Part shown: piece after piece, positions 43,694 to 52,599 of the stretch
Layout: the number at the start of each line of letters is the position of its first letter
How positions within the stretch are numbered: position 1 is the stretch's first letter
The notes under the pieces: model-generated
What the model was told of the DNA's origin: nothing
Databases searched by the model: none
Seen by the model: only the letters and a program-made list of their open reading frames with translations
Translations under genes and position numbers: made by a program
NCBI RefSeq assembly: GCF_017573545.1
Contig: NZ_JAGEOK010000001.1
Location: 496,001 to 560,000, forward strand
Source: Actinomadura nitritigenes
Lineage (GTDB): Bacteria; Actinomycetota; Actinomycetes; Streptosporangiales; Streptosporangiaceae
Length of the DNA: 64,000 nucleotides
Reading direction: 5' to 3'

Positions 43694-45001
43694 ATGCTAG
43701 GACGTGCTCCCCGGCACCGCTGGACGGCGTTCGCGGCCGTCGCGATGACCGGCGCGCTCGCCTTCTCGGCGTGCGGCGGAAACGGCAGCAAGGGCAACAA
43801 CGACAAGTCCCAGGTCGAGGTCTTCTCGTGGTGGACCGGTCCGGGTGAGGCCGACGGCCTGGCCGCGATGAAGGCCGACTTCGAGAAGAAGAATCCCGGC
43901 ACGAAGTTCGTCAACGCCGCGATCGCCGGCGGGTCCGGCACGCAGGCGCAGGCGGTGCTGGCGAGCCGGCTGCAGAACCGCAAGCCGCCGGACTCCTTCC
44001 AGGGCCACGCGGGCGCCGAGCTGCTCGACTACATCAAGGCCGGGCAGATCGAGCCGCTGGACTCCTTCTACGACCAGAACAACCTGAAGTCGGTCTACCC
44101 GCAGCAGCTCCTCCAGCAGATCAGCTACAAGGGCCACATCTACTCGGTGCCGGTGAACATCCACCGCTCCAACATGCTCTGGTACAACCCGGGCATCCTG
44201 AAGGAAGCCGGCATCTCCGACGCGCCGAAGTCGATCCCGGAGTTCATCGCCGACCTGAAGGCGGTCAAGGAGAAGACGAAGAAGGTGCCGCTCTCGCTCG
44301 GCGCCCAGTGGACCGCCGACCACCTGCTGGAGAACGTGCTGCTCGGCGACCTCGGCACCGACGCCTACAACGCGCTGTGGAAGCCGGGCGCCGACTGGAG
44401 CAGCCCGGCGATGACGAAGGCGCTGAACGACTACGCCGAGATCCTGAAGTACACGACCACCGAAGCCGCGTCCACCGACTGGCAGGGCGCCGCGAAGGCC
44501 GTCGTGGACGGCAAGGCCGCGTTCAACATCATGGGCGACTGGGCGTACGGCTACTTCGTCGGCAGCGCGCCGAACGGCCTCGGCAAGAAGCTCGACACCG
44601 ACTTCAAGTACGCGCCGACGCCCGGCACCGACGGCACCTACCTGTGGCTGTCGGACAGCTTCACGCTGCCGAAGGGCGCGCCGCACCGCGCCGGGGCGCT
44701 GGCATGGCTGAAGGAGGTGTCCAGCCGCGAGGGCCAGGACCTCTTCAACCCGAAGAAGGGCTCCGTCCCCGCCCGCAAGGACGCCGACAGGAGCCTGTAC
44801 AGCACCGGCTACCTGAAGTACGCGTTCGAGCAGTGGAACAACCCGGCCACCAAGCTCGCGGGCTCCTTCTGGCACGGCGTCAACGCCAGCAAGAAGCAGC
44901 ACACCGACATCGACACGGCGGTGGGCCTGTTCCTGCAGAGCAAGGACGTCGGGAAGCTCCAGTCCCAGCTCGTCGCCGCCGCGAAGAACAGCGGTCAGTG
45001 A
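43694..45001 (+). CDS. Sugar ABC transporter substrate-binding lipoprotein
   Basis: 435-residue extracellular solute-binding protein, family 1. Lipobox LAFSAC-GGNG gives lipidation at Cys22. EVFSWWTGPGEADGLAAMKADFEKKNPG is typical of carbohydrate receptors, as are GHAGAELLDYIKAGQIEPLD and INIMGDW-like segments in the second lobe. Captures a sugar or oligosaccharide for the two permeases that follow. The GTG of the first permease overlaps its stop by 4 bp. Confidence 0.93.
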   Translation: MLGRAPRHRWTAFAAVAMTGALAFSACGGNGSKGNNDKSQVEVFSWWTGPGEADGLAAMKADFEKKNPGTKFVNAAIAGGSGTQAQAVLASRLQNRKPPDSFQGHAGAELLDYIKAGQIEPLDSFYDQNNLKSVYPQQLLQQISYKGHIYSVPVNIHRSNMLWYNPGILKEAGISDAPKSIPEFIADLKAVKEKTKKVPLSLGAQWTADHLLENVLLGDLGTDAYNALWKPGADWSSPAMTKALNDYAEILKYTTTEAASTDWQGAAKAVVDGKAAFNIMGDWAYGYFVGSAPNGLGKKLDTDFKYAPTPGTDGTYLWLSDSFTLPKGAPHRAGALAWLKEVSSREGQDLFNPKKGSVPARKDADRSLYSTGYLKYAFEQWNNPATKLAGSFWHGVNASKKQHTDIDTAVGLFLQSKDVGKLQSQLVAAAKNSGQ

Positions 45002-45918
45002 CGGGAGGGGGCACGGGACGCCGCTGGAACCTGCGCCGGAGCAGGAGGTGGCTGCCGGGTCTGCTGCTGGTCTCGCCGTCCATCGTGGCGATCGGCCTGT
45101 TCGTCTACGGGCTGATCTTCTGGAACACGCGGGTGGCGCTGAGCGGCAAGCACGACGAGGTGTCGCCGTACGGGTTCGACAAGGGCAGGAACTTCGTCGA
45201 CCTGTGGCACCAGCCGAGCTGGCCGGGCGCGGTGAAGCACGCGCTGCTGTTCACGGCCGTGTTCGTGCTCGGCGCCCTCCTGCTCGGCGCGTTCCTGGCG
45301 TTCCTGATGGACAAGGGGATCCGCGGCGAGGCGTCGTTCCGGGTCGTCTACCTGTTCCCCATGGCGGTGTCGTTCATCGCCAGCGGCGTGGTGTGGCGGT
45401 GGCTGATGAACCCGGCGCCGCCGCAGCGCGCCGTCGGGTTCAACCAGCTGTTCGACAAGCTGCACCTGAATGCGCTGGCGAACGACTGGTGGCAGGACCC
45501 GCACTGGGGCATGGCCGCGATGGCGCTCCCCGCGATCTGGCAGATGTCCGGCTACGTCATGGCCCTGTACCTCGCCGGGTTCCGCAGCGTCCCCGAGGAG
45601 CTGCGGGAGGCCGCGCGCGTCGACGGCGCGTCCGAGTGGAAGGTGTACCGGTACGTGGTCTTCCCGCAGCTGCGCCCGGTGACGCTGTCGGCGCTGATCA
45701 TCCTCGGGCACATCTCGCTGAAGGTGTTCGACCTGATCATGGCCATCGCCGGCAAGCAGATCATCACCTACGTCCCCGCCATCGCGACGTACGTGGAGAT
45801 CTTCGACCGGCACGACCCCGCCAACGGCGCCACCATCGCCACCTACCTGCTCCTCGCGGTGGCGCTCCTGGTGATCCCGTACCTGGTGTGGTCGGTGCGG
45901 GCGGAGCGGACCCGATGA
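44998..45918 (+). CDS. Sugar ABC transporter permease (MalF type)
   Basis: 306 residues with six membrane helices. The EAA coupling loop reads EELREAARVDGASEWKVYRYVVFPQL, contacting the ATPase. GTG 44998 starts 4 bp inside the receptor gene and its own stop overlaps the next permease start by 4 bp. First of two permease subunits forming the channel. Confidence 0.93.
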   Translation: MTGGGTGRRWNLRRSRRWLPGLLLVSPSIVAIGLFVYGLIFWNTRVALSGKHDEVSPYGFDKGRNFVDLWHQPSWPGAVKHALLFTAVFVLGALLLGAFLAFLMDKGIRGEASFRVVYLFPMAVSFIASGVVWRWLMNPAPPQRAVGFNQLFDKLHLNALANDWWQDPHWGMAAMALPAIWQMSGYVMALYLAGFRSVPEELREAARVDGASEWKVYRYVVFPQLRPVTLSALIILGHISLKVFDLIMAIAGKQIITYVPAIATYVEIFDRHDPANGATIATYLLLAVALLVIPYLVWSVRAERTR

Positions 45919-46781
45919 CCGCGGCGGGCGCGGCCCGGCCCCCGGCCGGGGCCGGCGCGGCGGCCCGCACCCTGCGGATCGCCCGGCCGGTGCTGCTGCT
46001 GGCGTTCGTGATCCTGTTCCTCATCCCGGTGTACGTCCTGGTCGTCACCAGCTTCAAGCCGCTGCAGGAGGCCGATCCGAGCAGCGCGTGGAACCTGCCG
46101 CACCACTGGAGCACCTCCGGGTGGAGCTCGGCGTGGGACGCCCTGAAGCCCGGCCTGGAGAACAGCGTCAAGATCGCGGTGACCGGTTCGCTGATCTCCG
46201 CGGTGCTCGGCTCGCTGAACGGGTACGTGCTGTCGAAGTGGCGCTTCCCCGGCGCCGACGCGGTCTTCACCCTGTTCCTGTTCGGGATGTTCATCCCGTA
46301 CCAGGCGGTGATGATCCCGCTGGCCGGGCTGCTGACGAACATGGGGCTGGTCGGGACGATCCGGGGCCTGGTCCTCGCGCACGTCGTCTACGGCATCCCG
46401 ATCTGCACGCTGATCTTCCGCAACTACTACGTGACGATCCCGGACGAGCTGATCGAGGCGGCCCGCGTCGACGGCGCCGGCCTGATCCGCACGTACTGGT
46501 CGATCATCGTGCCGGTGTCGGGGCCCGCGTTCGCGGTGACGGTGATCTGGCAGTTCACCTCGATGTGGAACGACTTCCTGTTCGCGGTGTTCCTCGGCGC
46601 GCCCGACAGCTGGCCGGTCACGGTGATGCTGAACAACACCGCGGGATCGGGCGCGGTCGCCGTCCAGTACAACCAGCAGATGGCCGAGGCGCTGCTCGCG
46701 TCGCTGCCCACCCTGCTGGTCTACCTGCTGCTCGGGCGGTTCTTCATGCGCGGGCTGATGGCGGGCGCCCTGAAGGGCTGA
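45915..46781 (+). CDS. Sugar ABC transporter permease (MalG type)
   Basis: 288 residues with six helices; the EAA loop is DELIEAARVDGAGLIRTYWSIIVPVSGP. Pairs with the MalF-type permease. No ATP-binding gene follows, so the cassette must borrow a shared ATPase, as many actinobacterial sugar importers do with MsiK. A terminator hairpin follows the stop. Confidence 0.93.
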   Translation: MTAAGAARPPAGAGAAARTLRIARPVLLLAFVILFLIPVYVLVVTSFKPLQEADPSSAWNLPHHWSTSGWSSAWDALKPGLENSVKIAVTGSLISAVLGSLNGYVLSKWRFPGADAVFTLFLFGMFIPYQAVMIPLAGLLTNMGLVGTIRGLVLAHVVYGIPICTLIFRNYYVTIPDELIEAARVDGAGLIRTYWSIIVPVSGPAFAVTVIWQFTSMWNDFLFAVFLGAPDSWPVTVMLNNTAGSGAVAVQYNQQMAEALLASLPTLLVYLLLGRFFMRGLMAGALKG

Positions 46782-46793
46782 GACGGGACGGAC

Positions 46794-46828
46794 GGGGCGC
46801 TCCGGCGATCGGCCGGGGCGCCCCTTCT
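46794..46828 (+). terminator. Terminator after the sugar ABC operon
   Basis: GGGGCGCTCCGG (46794-46805) pairs with CCGGGGCGCCCC (46813-46824) with one G-T wobble, followed by TTCT. It lies 12 bp after the permease stop. Confidence 0.6.
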
Positions 46829-47132
46829 CCGCTGCGGCCCGCTCTCCCACGGCCCGGTCTCCCGCGGCGCGCCGATCCGCCGCACCGCAGGCCCCGTCCG
46901 TCCCACCGGGATGTCCCTTCCGTCCCGCCGGCACGTCAACCGGGCACGGTCCTCGGGCGTCACATCAGTGATCGAAGGGGATCGGAATGGCCACGCACGA
47001 GCCGCTCGCCTCCCGCATTGGCAATCGGGCGAAGATGCGCCTAGCCTCTCGGGCATCATCGCGCGGCACCCCGGCGGCGACCGTCCGGCCGGACCCGCGC
47101 GATCACTCTTCGGGCCGACAGGAGGTGACCGC
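46829..47132. other. 304-bp gap without a convincing gene, with a promoter for the ASCH gene
   Basis: Between the operon terminator and the ASCH gene I see no supported gene. The ASCH frame stays open back to 46911, but that stretch is Arg/Pro-rich with no similarity. TTGGCA (47018-47023) and TAGCCT (47042-47047), 18 nt apart, make a plausible promoter for the ASCH gene. Nothing else stands out. Confidence 0.45.
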
Positions 47133-47576
47133 GTGCAGGCGTTGAGCGTTCAGCAGCCGTGGGCGTTCGCGATCGCGCGTGGCGGGAAGACCGTCTCGAA
47201 CGAGAACCTGCCGACCGCCTACCGCGGCCCGCTGCTCGTCCACGCGTCCATGCGCGTCGACCTGAAGGCGTGCGACTCGCCGCTCGTCCAGGCGGCCGGC
47301 TGGGACCCGCGCGACCCGCTCGCCACGATCGGCGCCATCATCGCCGTCGCCGAGCTCGAGGGGGTCTGCTCCGCCGCCGCGCGGGACGGCTCCTGCGACT
47401 GCGGCCCGTGGGCGGACCCGGGGGCCCACCACTGGCACCTCGGCGGCGTCCGCGCCCTCCCCCGGCCCATCGTGGCGCTCGGCCGCAGCCCGGGCCTGTG
47501 GGAGCCGAAGCCGGCGCTGGTCACCGAGATCAGCACGATGTTCGCGGCGACCGCCGCGCTCGACCACTCGTCCTGA
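47133..47576 (+). CDS. ASCH-domain protein
   Basis: 147 residues. The start VQALSVQQPWAFAIARGGKTVSNEN, then YRGPLLVHASMR, is the ASCH fold pattern (LSVxQPWAxxI, and RGPLLIHAS). The fold is beta-barrel-like and related to PUA. ASCH proteins are thought to bind RNA; some act as nucleoside amidohydrolases. GTG 47133 follows AGGAGGTG with 5 nt spacing, which decides the start. Its end overlaps the end of the convergent mug gene by 47 bp. Confidence 0.78.
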   Translation: MQALSVQQPWAFAIARGGKTVSNENLPTAYRGPLLVHASMRVDLKACDSPLVQAAGWDPRDPLATIGAIIAVAELEGVCSAAARDGSCDCGPWADPGAHHWHLGGVRALPRPIVALGRSPGLWEPKPALVTEISTMFAATAALDHSS

Positions 47577-48126
47577 CGGCGTCGGCGGCCTCGCGGAGGC
47601 GGGCGAACTCGGCGGCGAGGCGGTCGAGCTGCCAGCTCGCGTTCAGGCCGCTGGGGTTCGGCAGGATCCACAGTTTCGCGGGGCCGAACGTCTCGTCCTG
47701 CGGGCCGATCCCGGCCCGGGGACGGCCGAACGCGGTGCGGTAGGCGGTGACGCCGCAGACGGCGAGGCAGGCGGGGCGGTGCCGCTCGACGAGCGCGGTG
47801 AGGCGGCGCCCGCCCTCGCGGAGCTCCTCGTCGGTCAGCTCGTCGGCGCGGGCGGTGGCGCGGGGCGCGATGTTGGTGATGCCGAGGCCGTAGGCGGGCA
47901 GCAGGTGCTGCTCGGACGGGTGGAGCAGCCGGTCGGTGAAGCCGGAGCGGTGCAGCGCGGGCCAGAAGCGGTTGCCGGGGCGGGCGAAGTGGTGGCCGGT
48001 CGCGGCGGAGTACAGGCCCGGGTTGATGCCGCTGAACAGGACCCGCAGCGGCTCGCCGTCCGGGGGCAGGACGTCGGGGATCAGGCGGTCGCGGGCGGCT
48101 TCCAGGTCGGCCTTGGTGGGGCGCAT
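47530..48126 (-). CDS. mug: G/U mismatch-specific DNA glycosylase
   Basis: 198 residues of the TDG/MUG uracil-DNA glycosylase family, which removes uracil or thymine mispaired with guanine. Motif 1 is LFSGINPGLYSAATGHHFARPGNRFW, with the catalytic Asn in GINPG; the second motif is LPNPSGLNA. It lies directly after the TauE-like gene (TGATG, 1-bp overlap), so the two are probably co-transcribed. Its C-terminal 15 codons run into the ASCH gene; the basic tail there looks unstructured. Confidence 0.9.
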   Translation of the reverse strand: MRPTKADLEAARDRLIPDVLPPDGEPLRVLFSGINPGLYSAATGHHFARPGNRFWPALHRSGFTDRLLHPSEQHLLPAYGLGITNIAPRATARADELTDEELREGGRRLTALVERHRPACLAVCGVTAYRTAFGRPRAGIGPQDETFGPAKLWILPNPSGLNASWQLDRLAAEFARLREAADAVRTSGRARRSPRTSC

Positions 48127-48845
48127 CAGATCAGGTTACGGACGATCAGGACGGCCGCGGACGTCCCGACGACGACGAGCAGCACGAGGCGCAGGCGTCC
48201 GGCGTCCAGGTAGCGGCGCAGCGGGCCGGCGGCGAAGAACCCGGCGTAGACGAACGGGAGCAGTTCGAGGCCGGCGGTGATCTGCCGGGCCGGGAGGCGG
48301 CCGGCGGCGCCGAGGGTGCCGAGCGACAGCAGCGCGCCGGCGATGAAGAAGACCGCGAGGGTGGCGCGGACGCGGGGGCCGCTCTCGCGCTGGTAGAGCA
48401 GCGCCATCGGCGGGCCGCCGATGCCGGACGCGGTGGCGGTGGTGCCGGAGATGACGCCGGCGACGGCGAGCGTGCGGCGGTTGCGCGGCACCTCCCGCGT
48501 CCAGGTCGTCACGGCGAGCGCGGCGAGGACGACGGCGCCGATGACGACGCCGAGGACGCGGTCCGGGGCGGTCGCAACCAGCCACGCCCCGACGGGGGTC
48601 CCGGCGAGGCGCCCGCCGAACGCCCAGCCGAGGCCCCGCAGCTCGGCGTGCCGGACCTCCTGGGCGAGCGTCGCGACCGGCAGGGCGAGCGCGATGACGA
48701 GGATCGCGCCGGGCATCAGGGACGGGAACAGCATCGTCACGATGGGGGTGGCGACGAGTCCGACGCCGAGGCCGACACTGCTCTGCACGACGGCGCCGAG
48801 CAGCGCGGCCAGACCGCCGATCAGCAGGAATTCGGATGAGGGCAC
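48126..48845 (-). CDS. TauE/SafE family membrane exporter
   Basis: 239 residues with about eight hydrophobic helices and the family start LIGGLAALLGAVVQSSVGLGVGLVATPIV and repeated GTPVGAWL-like segment. Members export sulfite, sulfoacetate or related anions; the substrate here is unknown. Stop and mug start overlap by one base. The 45 bp upstream separate it from the aldo-keto reductase gene on the same strand. Confidence 0.85.
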   Translation of the reverse strand: MPSSEFLLIGGLAALLGAVVQSSVGLGVGLVATPIVTMLFPSLMPGAILVIALALPVATLAQEVRHAELRGLGWAFGGRLAGTPVGAWLVATAPDRVLGVVIGAVVLAALAVTTWTREVPRNRRTLAVAGVISGTTATASGIGGPPMALLYQRESGPRVRATLAVFFIAGALLSLGTLGAAGRLPARQITAGLELLPFVYAGFFAAGPLRRYLDAGRLRLVLLVVVGTSAAVLIVRNLI

Positions 48846-48890
48846 GCCATGGAACGGTACATCCCGACTTTTCCGACCTGCGATCTTTGA

Positions 48891-49829
48891 TCAGGCGGAC
48901 GCGTCGGTGAGCGCGGCGAGCTGGGCGTCGGTGAGGGTGGTGCGGGGCAGCCGGAGGAGCGGCTGGAGCTGCTCCAGCGTGCGGGCGCTCGCGATCGGCG
49001 CGGCGACCGTCGGCTGCGCGGCGAGCCACGCGAGCGCGACCGTCGCGACGGGCGCGCCCTGCTCCTCGGCGACCAGGTCGAGGGCGGCCAGCACCCGGCG
49101 CCCCCGCTCGGTCCTCAGGTACTCCCCCGCCCGGCCGGCGCGCGGGCTGTCCACCTCGGATCCCGGACGGTACTTGCCGGTCAGGAACCCCGACGCCAGG
49201 CCGTAGTACGGGACGCAGGCCAGCCCGTACCGCTCGGCGAGGTCGCGGCGCGGCCCCTCGTAGGTGTCGCGGGACACCAGGTTGTAGTGCGGCTGGATCG
49301 CCGCGTAGCGGGCCGTGCCCTCGCGCTCGCTGAACTCCAGCGACGCCTCGAGCCGGTCCGGCTCGATGTTGGACACCGCGATCTCGCGGACCTTGCCCGC
49401 GCGGACCAGCTCGTCCAGCGTCCCCATGATGTCCCCGACGGGGACGGACGGGTCGTCGAAGTGGGTGTAGTAGAGGTCGATGCGGTCGGTGCGCAGCCGC
49501 CGCAGCGAGTCGTCGGCGGCGGCCCGGATGTTCGCGGGCGCGAGGCCGCGCCGGTCGGGGTGCCGCCCGACCTTGGTGGCCACCACGATGCCGTCGCGGT
49601 TGCGGCGCTCCGCCATCCAGTCGCCGATGATCGTCTCGGACTCGCCACCCACGTTCCCGGGCGCGGACGCCATGTACGAGTCGGCGGTGTCGACGAAGTT
49701 GCCGCCGGCCGCCGCGTAGGCGTCGAGGATCTCGAACGAGTGGTCGCGGTCCGCCGTCCAGCCGAACACGTTGCCGCCGAGCGACAGCGGGTGGACGTCG
49801 AGGTCTCCGATCTTCCTGGTGTCAGCCAT
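48891..49829 (-). CDS. Aldo/keto reductase
   Basis: 312 residues, NADPH-dependent TIM-barrel oxidoreductase. The catalytic tetrad is recognisable: Asp47 and Tyr52 in FVDTADSYMASAPG, Lys86 in VVATKVG and His123 in LYYTHFDD. Resembles the YajO/IolS-type group acting on small carbonyls. ATG 49829 is preferred to an upstream TTG. Divergent from the LysE gene. Confidence 0.92.
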   Translation of the reverse strand: MADTRKIGDLDVHPLSLGGNVFGWTADRDHSFEILDAYAAAGGNFVDTADSYMASAPGNVGGESETIIGDWMAERRNRDGIVVATKVGRHPDRRGLAPANIRAAADDSLRRLRTDRIDLYYTHFDDPSVPVGDIMGTLDELVRAGKVREIAVSNIEPDRLEASLEFSEREGTARYAAIQPHYNLVSRDTYEGPRRDLAERYGLACVPYYGLASGFLTGKYRPGSEVDSPRAGRAGEYLRTERGRRVLAALDLVAEEQGAPVATVALAWLAAQPTVAAPIASARTLEQLQPLLRLPRTTLTDAQLAALTDASA

Positions 49830-49880
49830 GCTCCGATCCAATCAAAGGGTGCCCCGCCGCCGTTCCCCCGGCGGCCCCGA

Positions 49881-49898
49881 ACATTCCTGGCAGAATGT
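49881..49898. promoter_or_regulatory. 18-bp inverted repeat between the aldo/keto reductase and LysE genes
   Basis: ACATTC-CTGGCA-GAATGT, perfect 6-bp arms with a 6-bp centre. It lies in the 73-bp divergent region and ends 4 nt before the lysE-type ATG. Plausible operator or start-site hairpin; no regulator gene is adjacent. Confidence 0.4.
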
Positions 49899-49902
49899 CT
49901 GA

Positions 49903-50523
49903 ATGCTCACCGCTTGTCTTGCCTTCGCCGCGGTGGCCGCCGTCGTCACCGTCACGCCCGGACTGGACACGATGCTCGTCGTCCGGACCACGGTGTCCGC
50001 CGGCCGCCGCACCGGTTGCCTCGCCGCGGCCGGAGTCGCGTCCGGGTGCCTGACCTGGGCGGTGGCGAGCGCGGCGGGACTGACCGCGCTGCTCGCCGCG
50101 TCCCGCTTCGCCTTCGACGCGCTGCGCGTCGCGGGCGCCTGCTACCTGTTCTGGCTGGGCGCCCAGGCGCTCTGGCGGACCCGCCGCCGGTCCGGCGCGC
50201 CCGCCGCCGAGCCGGACGCGCCGGTCTCCGCGCTCGCCGCGTTCCGCACCGGGGTCACCACCAACCTGCTGAACCCGAAGGTCGGTGTGTTCTACATGAG
50301 CCTGATGCCGCAGTTCGTCCCGCACGGCGCGCCGGTGTTCGGGACGAGCATGGCGTTCGCGGCGATCCACACCGTCGAGGGCCTGCTGTGGCTCGGAGGC
50401 GTGGTGGGCGCCGCCGGGGCGGCGCGCCGGGCGCTGGCGCGCCCGGCCGTCAGGCGGCGCCTCCAGCAGGTCACCGGCCTCGCCTTCATCGGCTTCGGGC
50501 TGCGCCTCGTCACCGAGCGCTAG
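49903..50523 (+). CDS. LysE-family translocator
   Basis: 206 residues with six predicted helices and the LysE/RhtB signature: VTPGLDTMLVVRTTVSAGRRTG near the start and RTGVTTNLLNPKVGVFYMSLMPQF in the middle. Exports amino acids or other small metabolites. Its TAG stop (50521-50523) shares CTAG with the convergent Dpp ATPase gene. Confidence 0.92.
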   Translation: MLTACLAFAAVAAVVTVTPGLDTMLVVRTTVSAGRRTGCLAAAGVASGCLTWAVASAAGLTALLAASRFAFDALRVAGACYLFWLGAQALWRTRRRSGAPAAEPDAPVSALAAFRTGVTTNLLNPKVGVFYMSLMPQFVPHGAPVFGTSMAFAAIHTVEGLLWLGGVVGAAGAARRALARPAVRRRLQQVTGLAFIGFGLRLVTER

Positions 50524-51557
50524 ACCGCCGTCCCGGCGTCCGCGTCCGCGAAGTGGCAGGCGACCGCGTGCGCCGTCCCCTCCCGGACGGTCAGCTCCGG
50601 CACCTTCTCCGCGCACGTCCCGGCGGCCATGAAGCAGCGGGTGCGGAACCTGCACCCGCTCGGCGGCGCCGCCGGCGACGGCACCTCGCCCTCGAGGACG
50701 ATCTCCCGCGCGTCGTCGTCCGGCCGGTCGCGCACCGAGGGGACCGCCGACAGCAGCGCCCGCGTGTACGGATGCCGGGGATCGCCGAACACCTGGTCGG
50801 CGGGGCCCTGCTCGACGACGGTGCCGAGGTACATCACCGCCACCTCGTCCGCGATGTGCCGGACGACGTCGAGGTCGTGGGAGATGAACAGGTACGCCAC
50901 GCCCAGCTCGGACTGCAGGTCCGCCAGCAGGTTGAGGATCTGCGCGCGGACCGACACGTCCAGCGCCGACACCGCCTCGTCGCAGACGATCAGCCGGGGC
51001 CGCAGCGCGAGCGCGCGGGCGATGGCGACGCGCTGGCACTGCCCGCCGGACAGCTCGTGCAGGCGCCGGGCGGCGTGCTCGGGCCGCAGGCCGACCAGTT
51101 CCAGCAGGCGGGCGACCTCGGCGTCCTCGCGGTCGCGCGGCACGATGCCGGAGTGCACCCGCCATCCCTCCGAGACGACCGCGGAGACGGTCATGCGCGG
51201 GTTCAGCGAGGTGTAGGGGTCCTGGAACACCATCTGCACGTCGCGGCTCACGCGGCGGCGCCGCCGGGGCGGCATCGACGCGAGGTCCGCGCCGTCGAAC
51301 TCGATGGTCCCCGCGAACGCGGGGATCAGCCCCACGATCGCCCGCGCGAGCGTGGACTTGCCGCAGCCGGACTCGCCGACGACGCCGAGCGTCCGGCCCG
51401 CCCGGACCGCCAGGTCGAGCCCGGCGACGACGGGAACCCGCCGCCGGCCGAACCCGTGCCGGCCGGGCCGCTGGTAGCCGGCCTCCAGGCCGCCGACCCG
51501 CAGGACGACGCCGGCGTCCCCGGCCGGTGCCGCGGTGCCGTGCGCGGTCGCCGTCAT
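50520..51557 (-). CDS. Peptide/oligosaccharide ABC transporter ATP-binding protein (DppF type)
   Basis: 345 residues. Walker A GESGCGKST, signature LSGGQCQRVAIARA, Walker B LIVCDEAVSALD and the oligopeptide-transport C-terminal domain with GCRFRTRC (the Cys cluster seen in Dpp/Opp ATPases). Last gene of the nine-gene leftward operon; pairs with the DppD-type ATPase, whose stop overlaps its ATG by 4 bp. Confidence 0.93.
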   Translation of the reverse strand: MTATAHGTAAPAGDAGVVLRVGGLEAGYQRPGRHGFGRRRVPVVAGLDLAVRAGRTLGVVGESGCGKSTLARAIVGLIPAFAGTIEFDGADLASMPPRRRRRVSRDVQMVFQDPYTSLNPRMTVSAVVSEGWRVHSGIVPRDREDAEVARLLELVGLRPEHAARRLHELSGGQCQRVAIARALALRPRLIVCDEAVSALDVSVRAQILNLLADLQSELGVAYLFISHDLDVVRHIADEVAVMYLGTVVEQGPADQVFGDPRHPYTRALLSAVPSVRDRPDDDAREIVLEGEVPSPAAPPSGCRFRTRCFMAAGTCAEKVPELTVREGTAHAVACHFADADAGTAV

Positions 51558-52588
51558 CGGTCCTCCTCGGTGTCGTGGGCGGCGCCCACCTCGTCGGCGT
51601 GGTGGCAGGCGACGGACCGCCCGCCGCTCCCGGCGAGCGGCGGGTCCTCGGTCCGGCACACGTCCGTCGCGAACGGGCAGCGGGGATGGAAGGCGCAGCC
51701 GCCGGGCGGGCGCCGCGGATCCGGCGGCAGCCCCGGGACGGGGGTCAGGCGGCCGCCCTCCCTCCCGTCCGGCACGGCCCGGAGCAGGCCCAGCGTGTAC
51801 GGGTGCGCGGGGCGCGTGTAGACGGCGTCCAGCGGCCCCTGCTCCACGATCCGCCCGGCGTACATCACGGCGACCTCGTGGGCCATCCGCGCCACCACGC
51901 CGAGGTCGTGCGAGACCAGCAGCGTGGCGAGCCCCGCCTCCCGCTGCCGGCGGGCCAGCAGGCGCAGGATCTGCGCCTGGACGGTCACGTCGAGGGCGGT
52001 GGTGGGCTCGTCGGCGAGCAGCACGGACGGGCCGAGCGCCAGCGCCATCGCGATCACGGCGCGCTGCCGCATGCCGCCGGAGAACTGGTGCGGACGGTCG
52101 CCGTACCGCGACCCGGCGTCGGCGATGCCGACCTCGCGCATCAGCGCGACGGCCCGCTCGCGCGCCTCCCGGCGGCTCGCGCCGAGCCGGCGGCGGAACG
52201 GCTCGGCGATCTGGCGGCCGACGGCGAAACCCGGGTTGAGCGCGGCCATCGGGTCCTGGAAGACCATGGCGACCCGGCTGCCGCGCGCCTCCCGCCACTG
52301 CCGCGCGGTGAACGCGGCGGTGTCGTCGCCGCCGAGGACGACGCTCCCGGCGGTGATCTCGGCGCCGGGCGGCAGCAGCCCGATGAGGGCCAGGGACGTG
52401 AGGCTCTTGCCACTGCCGGACTCGCCGACGAGGGCGAGGACGCGCCCGGGGCGCAGCCGGAGCGAGACGCCGCGGACGACGGGGGTGACGTGCCGGCCGG
52501 AACGGAACCCGATGTGGACGCCGCGCAGCTGCGCGGCGGCGTCCTCGCCGGGCGGGGTGGGGACGGGGTGGACGGCTGACATGGTCAT
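51554..52588 (-). CDS. Peptide/oligosaccharide ABC transporter ATP-binding protein (DppD type)
   Basis: 344 residues. Walker A GESGSGKSLT, signature FSGGMRQRAVIAMALAL, Walker B VLLADEPTTALD and the C-terminal GCAFHPRCPFATDVC segment typical of Opp/Dpp ATPases, which may bind a metal cluster. ATG 52588 has AGAGG 7 nt upstream; ATG 52582 is an alternative. Second-last gene of the LacI-controlled operon. Confidence 0.93.
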   Translation of the reverse strand: MTMSAVHPVPTPPGEDAAAQLRGVHIGFRSGRHVTPVVRGVSLRLRPGRVLALVGESGSGKSLTSLALIGLLPPGAEITAGSVVLGGDDTAAFTARQWREARGSRVAMVFQDPMAALNPGFAVGRQIAEPFRRRLGASRREARERAVALMREVGIADAGSRYGDRPHQFSGGMRQRAVIAMALALGPSVLLADEPTTALDVTVQAQILRLLARRQREAGLATLLVSHDLGVVARMAHEVAVMYAGRIVEQGPLDAVYTRPAHPYTLGLLRAVPDGREGGRLTPVPGLPPDPRRPPGGCAFHPRCPFATDVCRTEDPPLAGSGGRSVACHHADEVGAAHDTEEDR

Positions 52589-52599
52589 GGGGGTGCCTC

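Noticed and set aside
46911-47132. Longer ASCH protein starting at 46911
   Set aside because: The extension is Arg/Pro-rich and covers the likely promoter; GTG 47133 has AGGAGGTG at ideal spacing.
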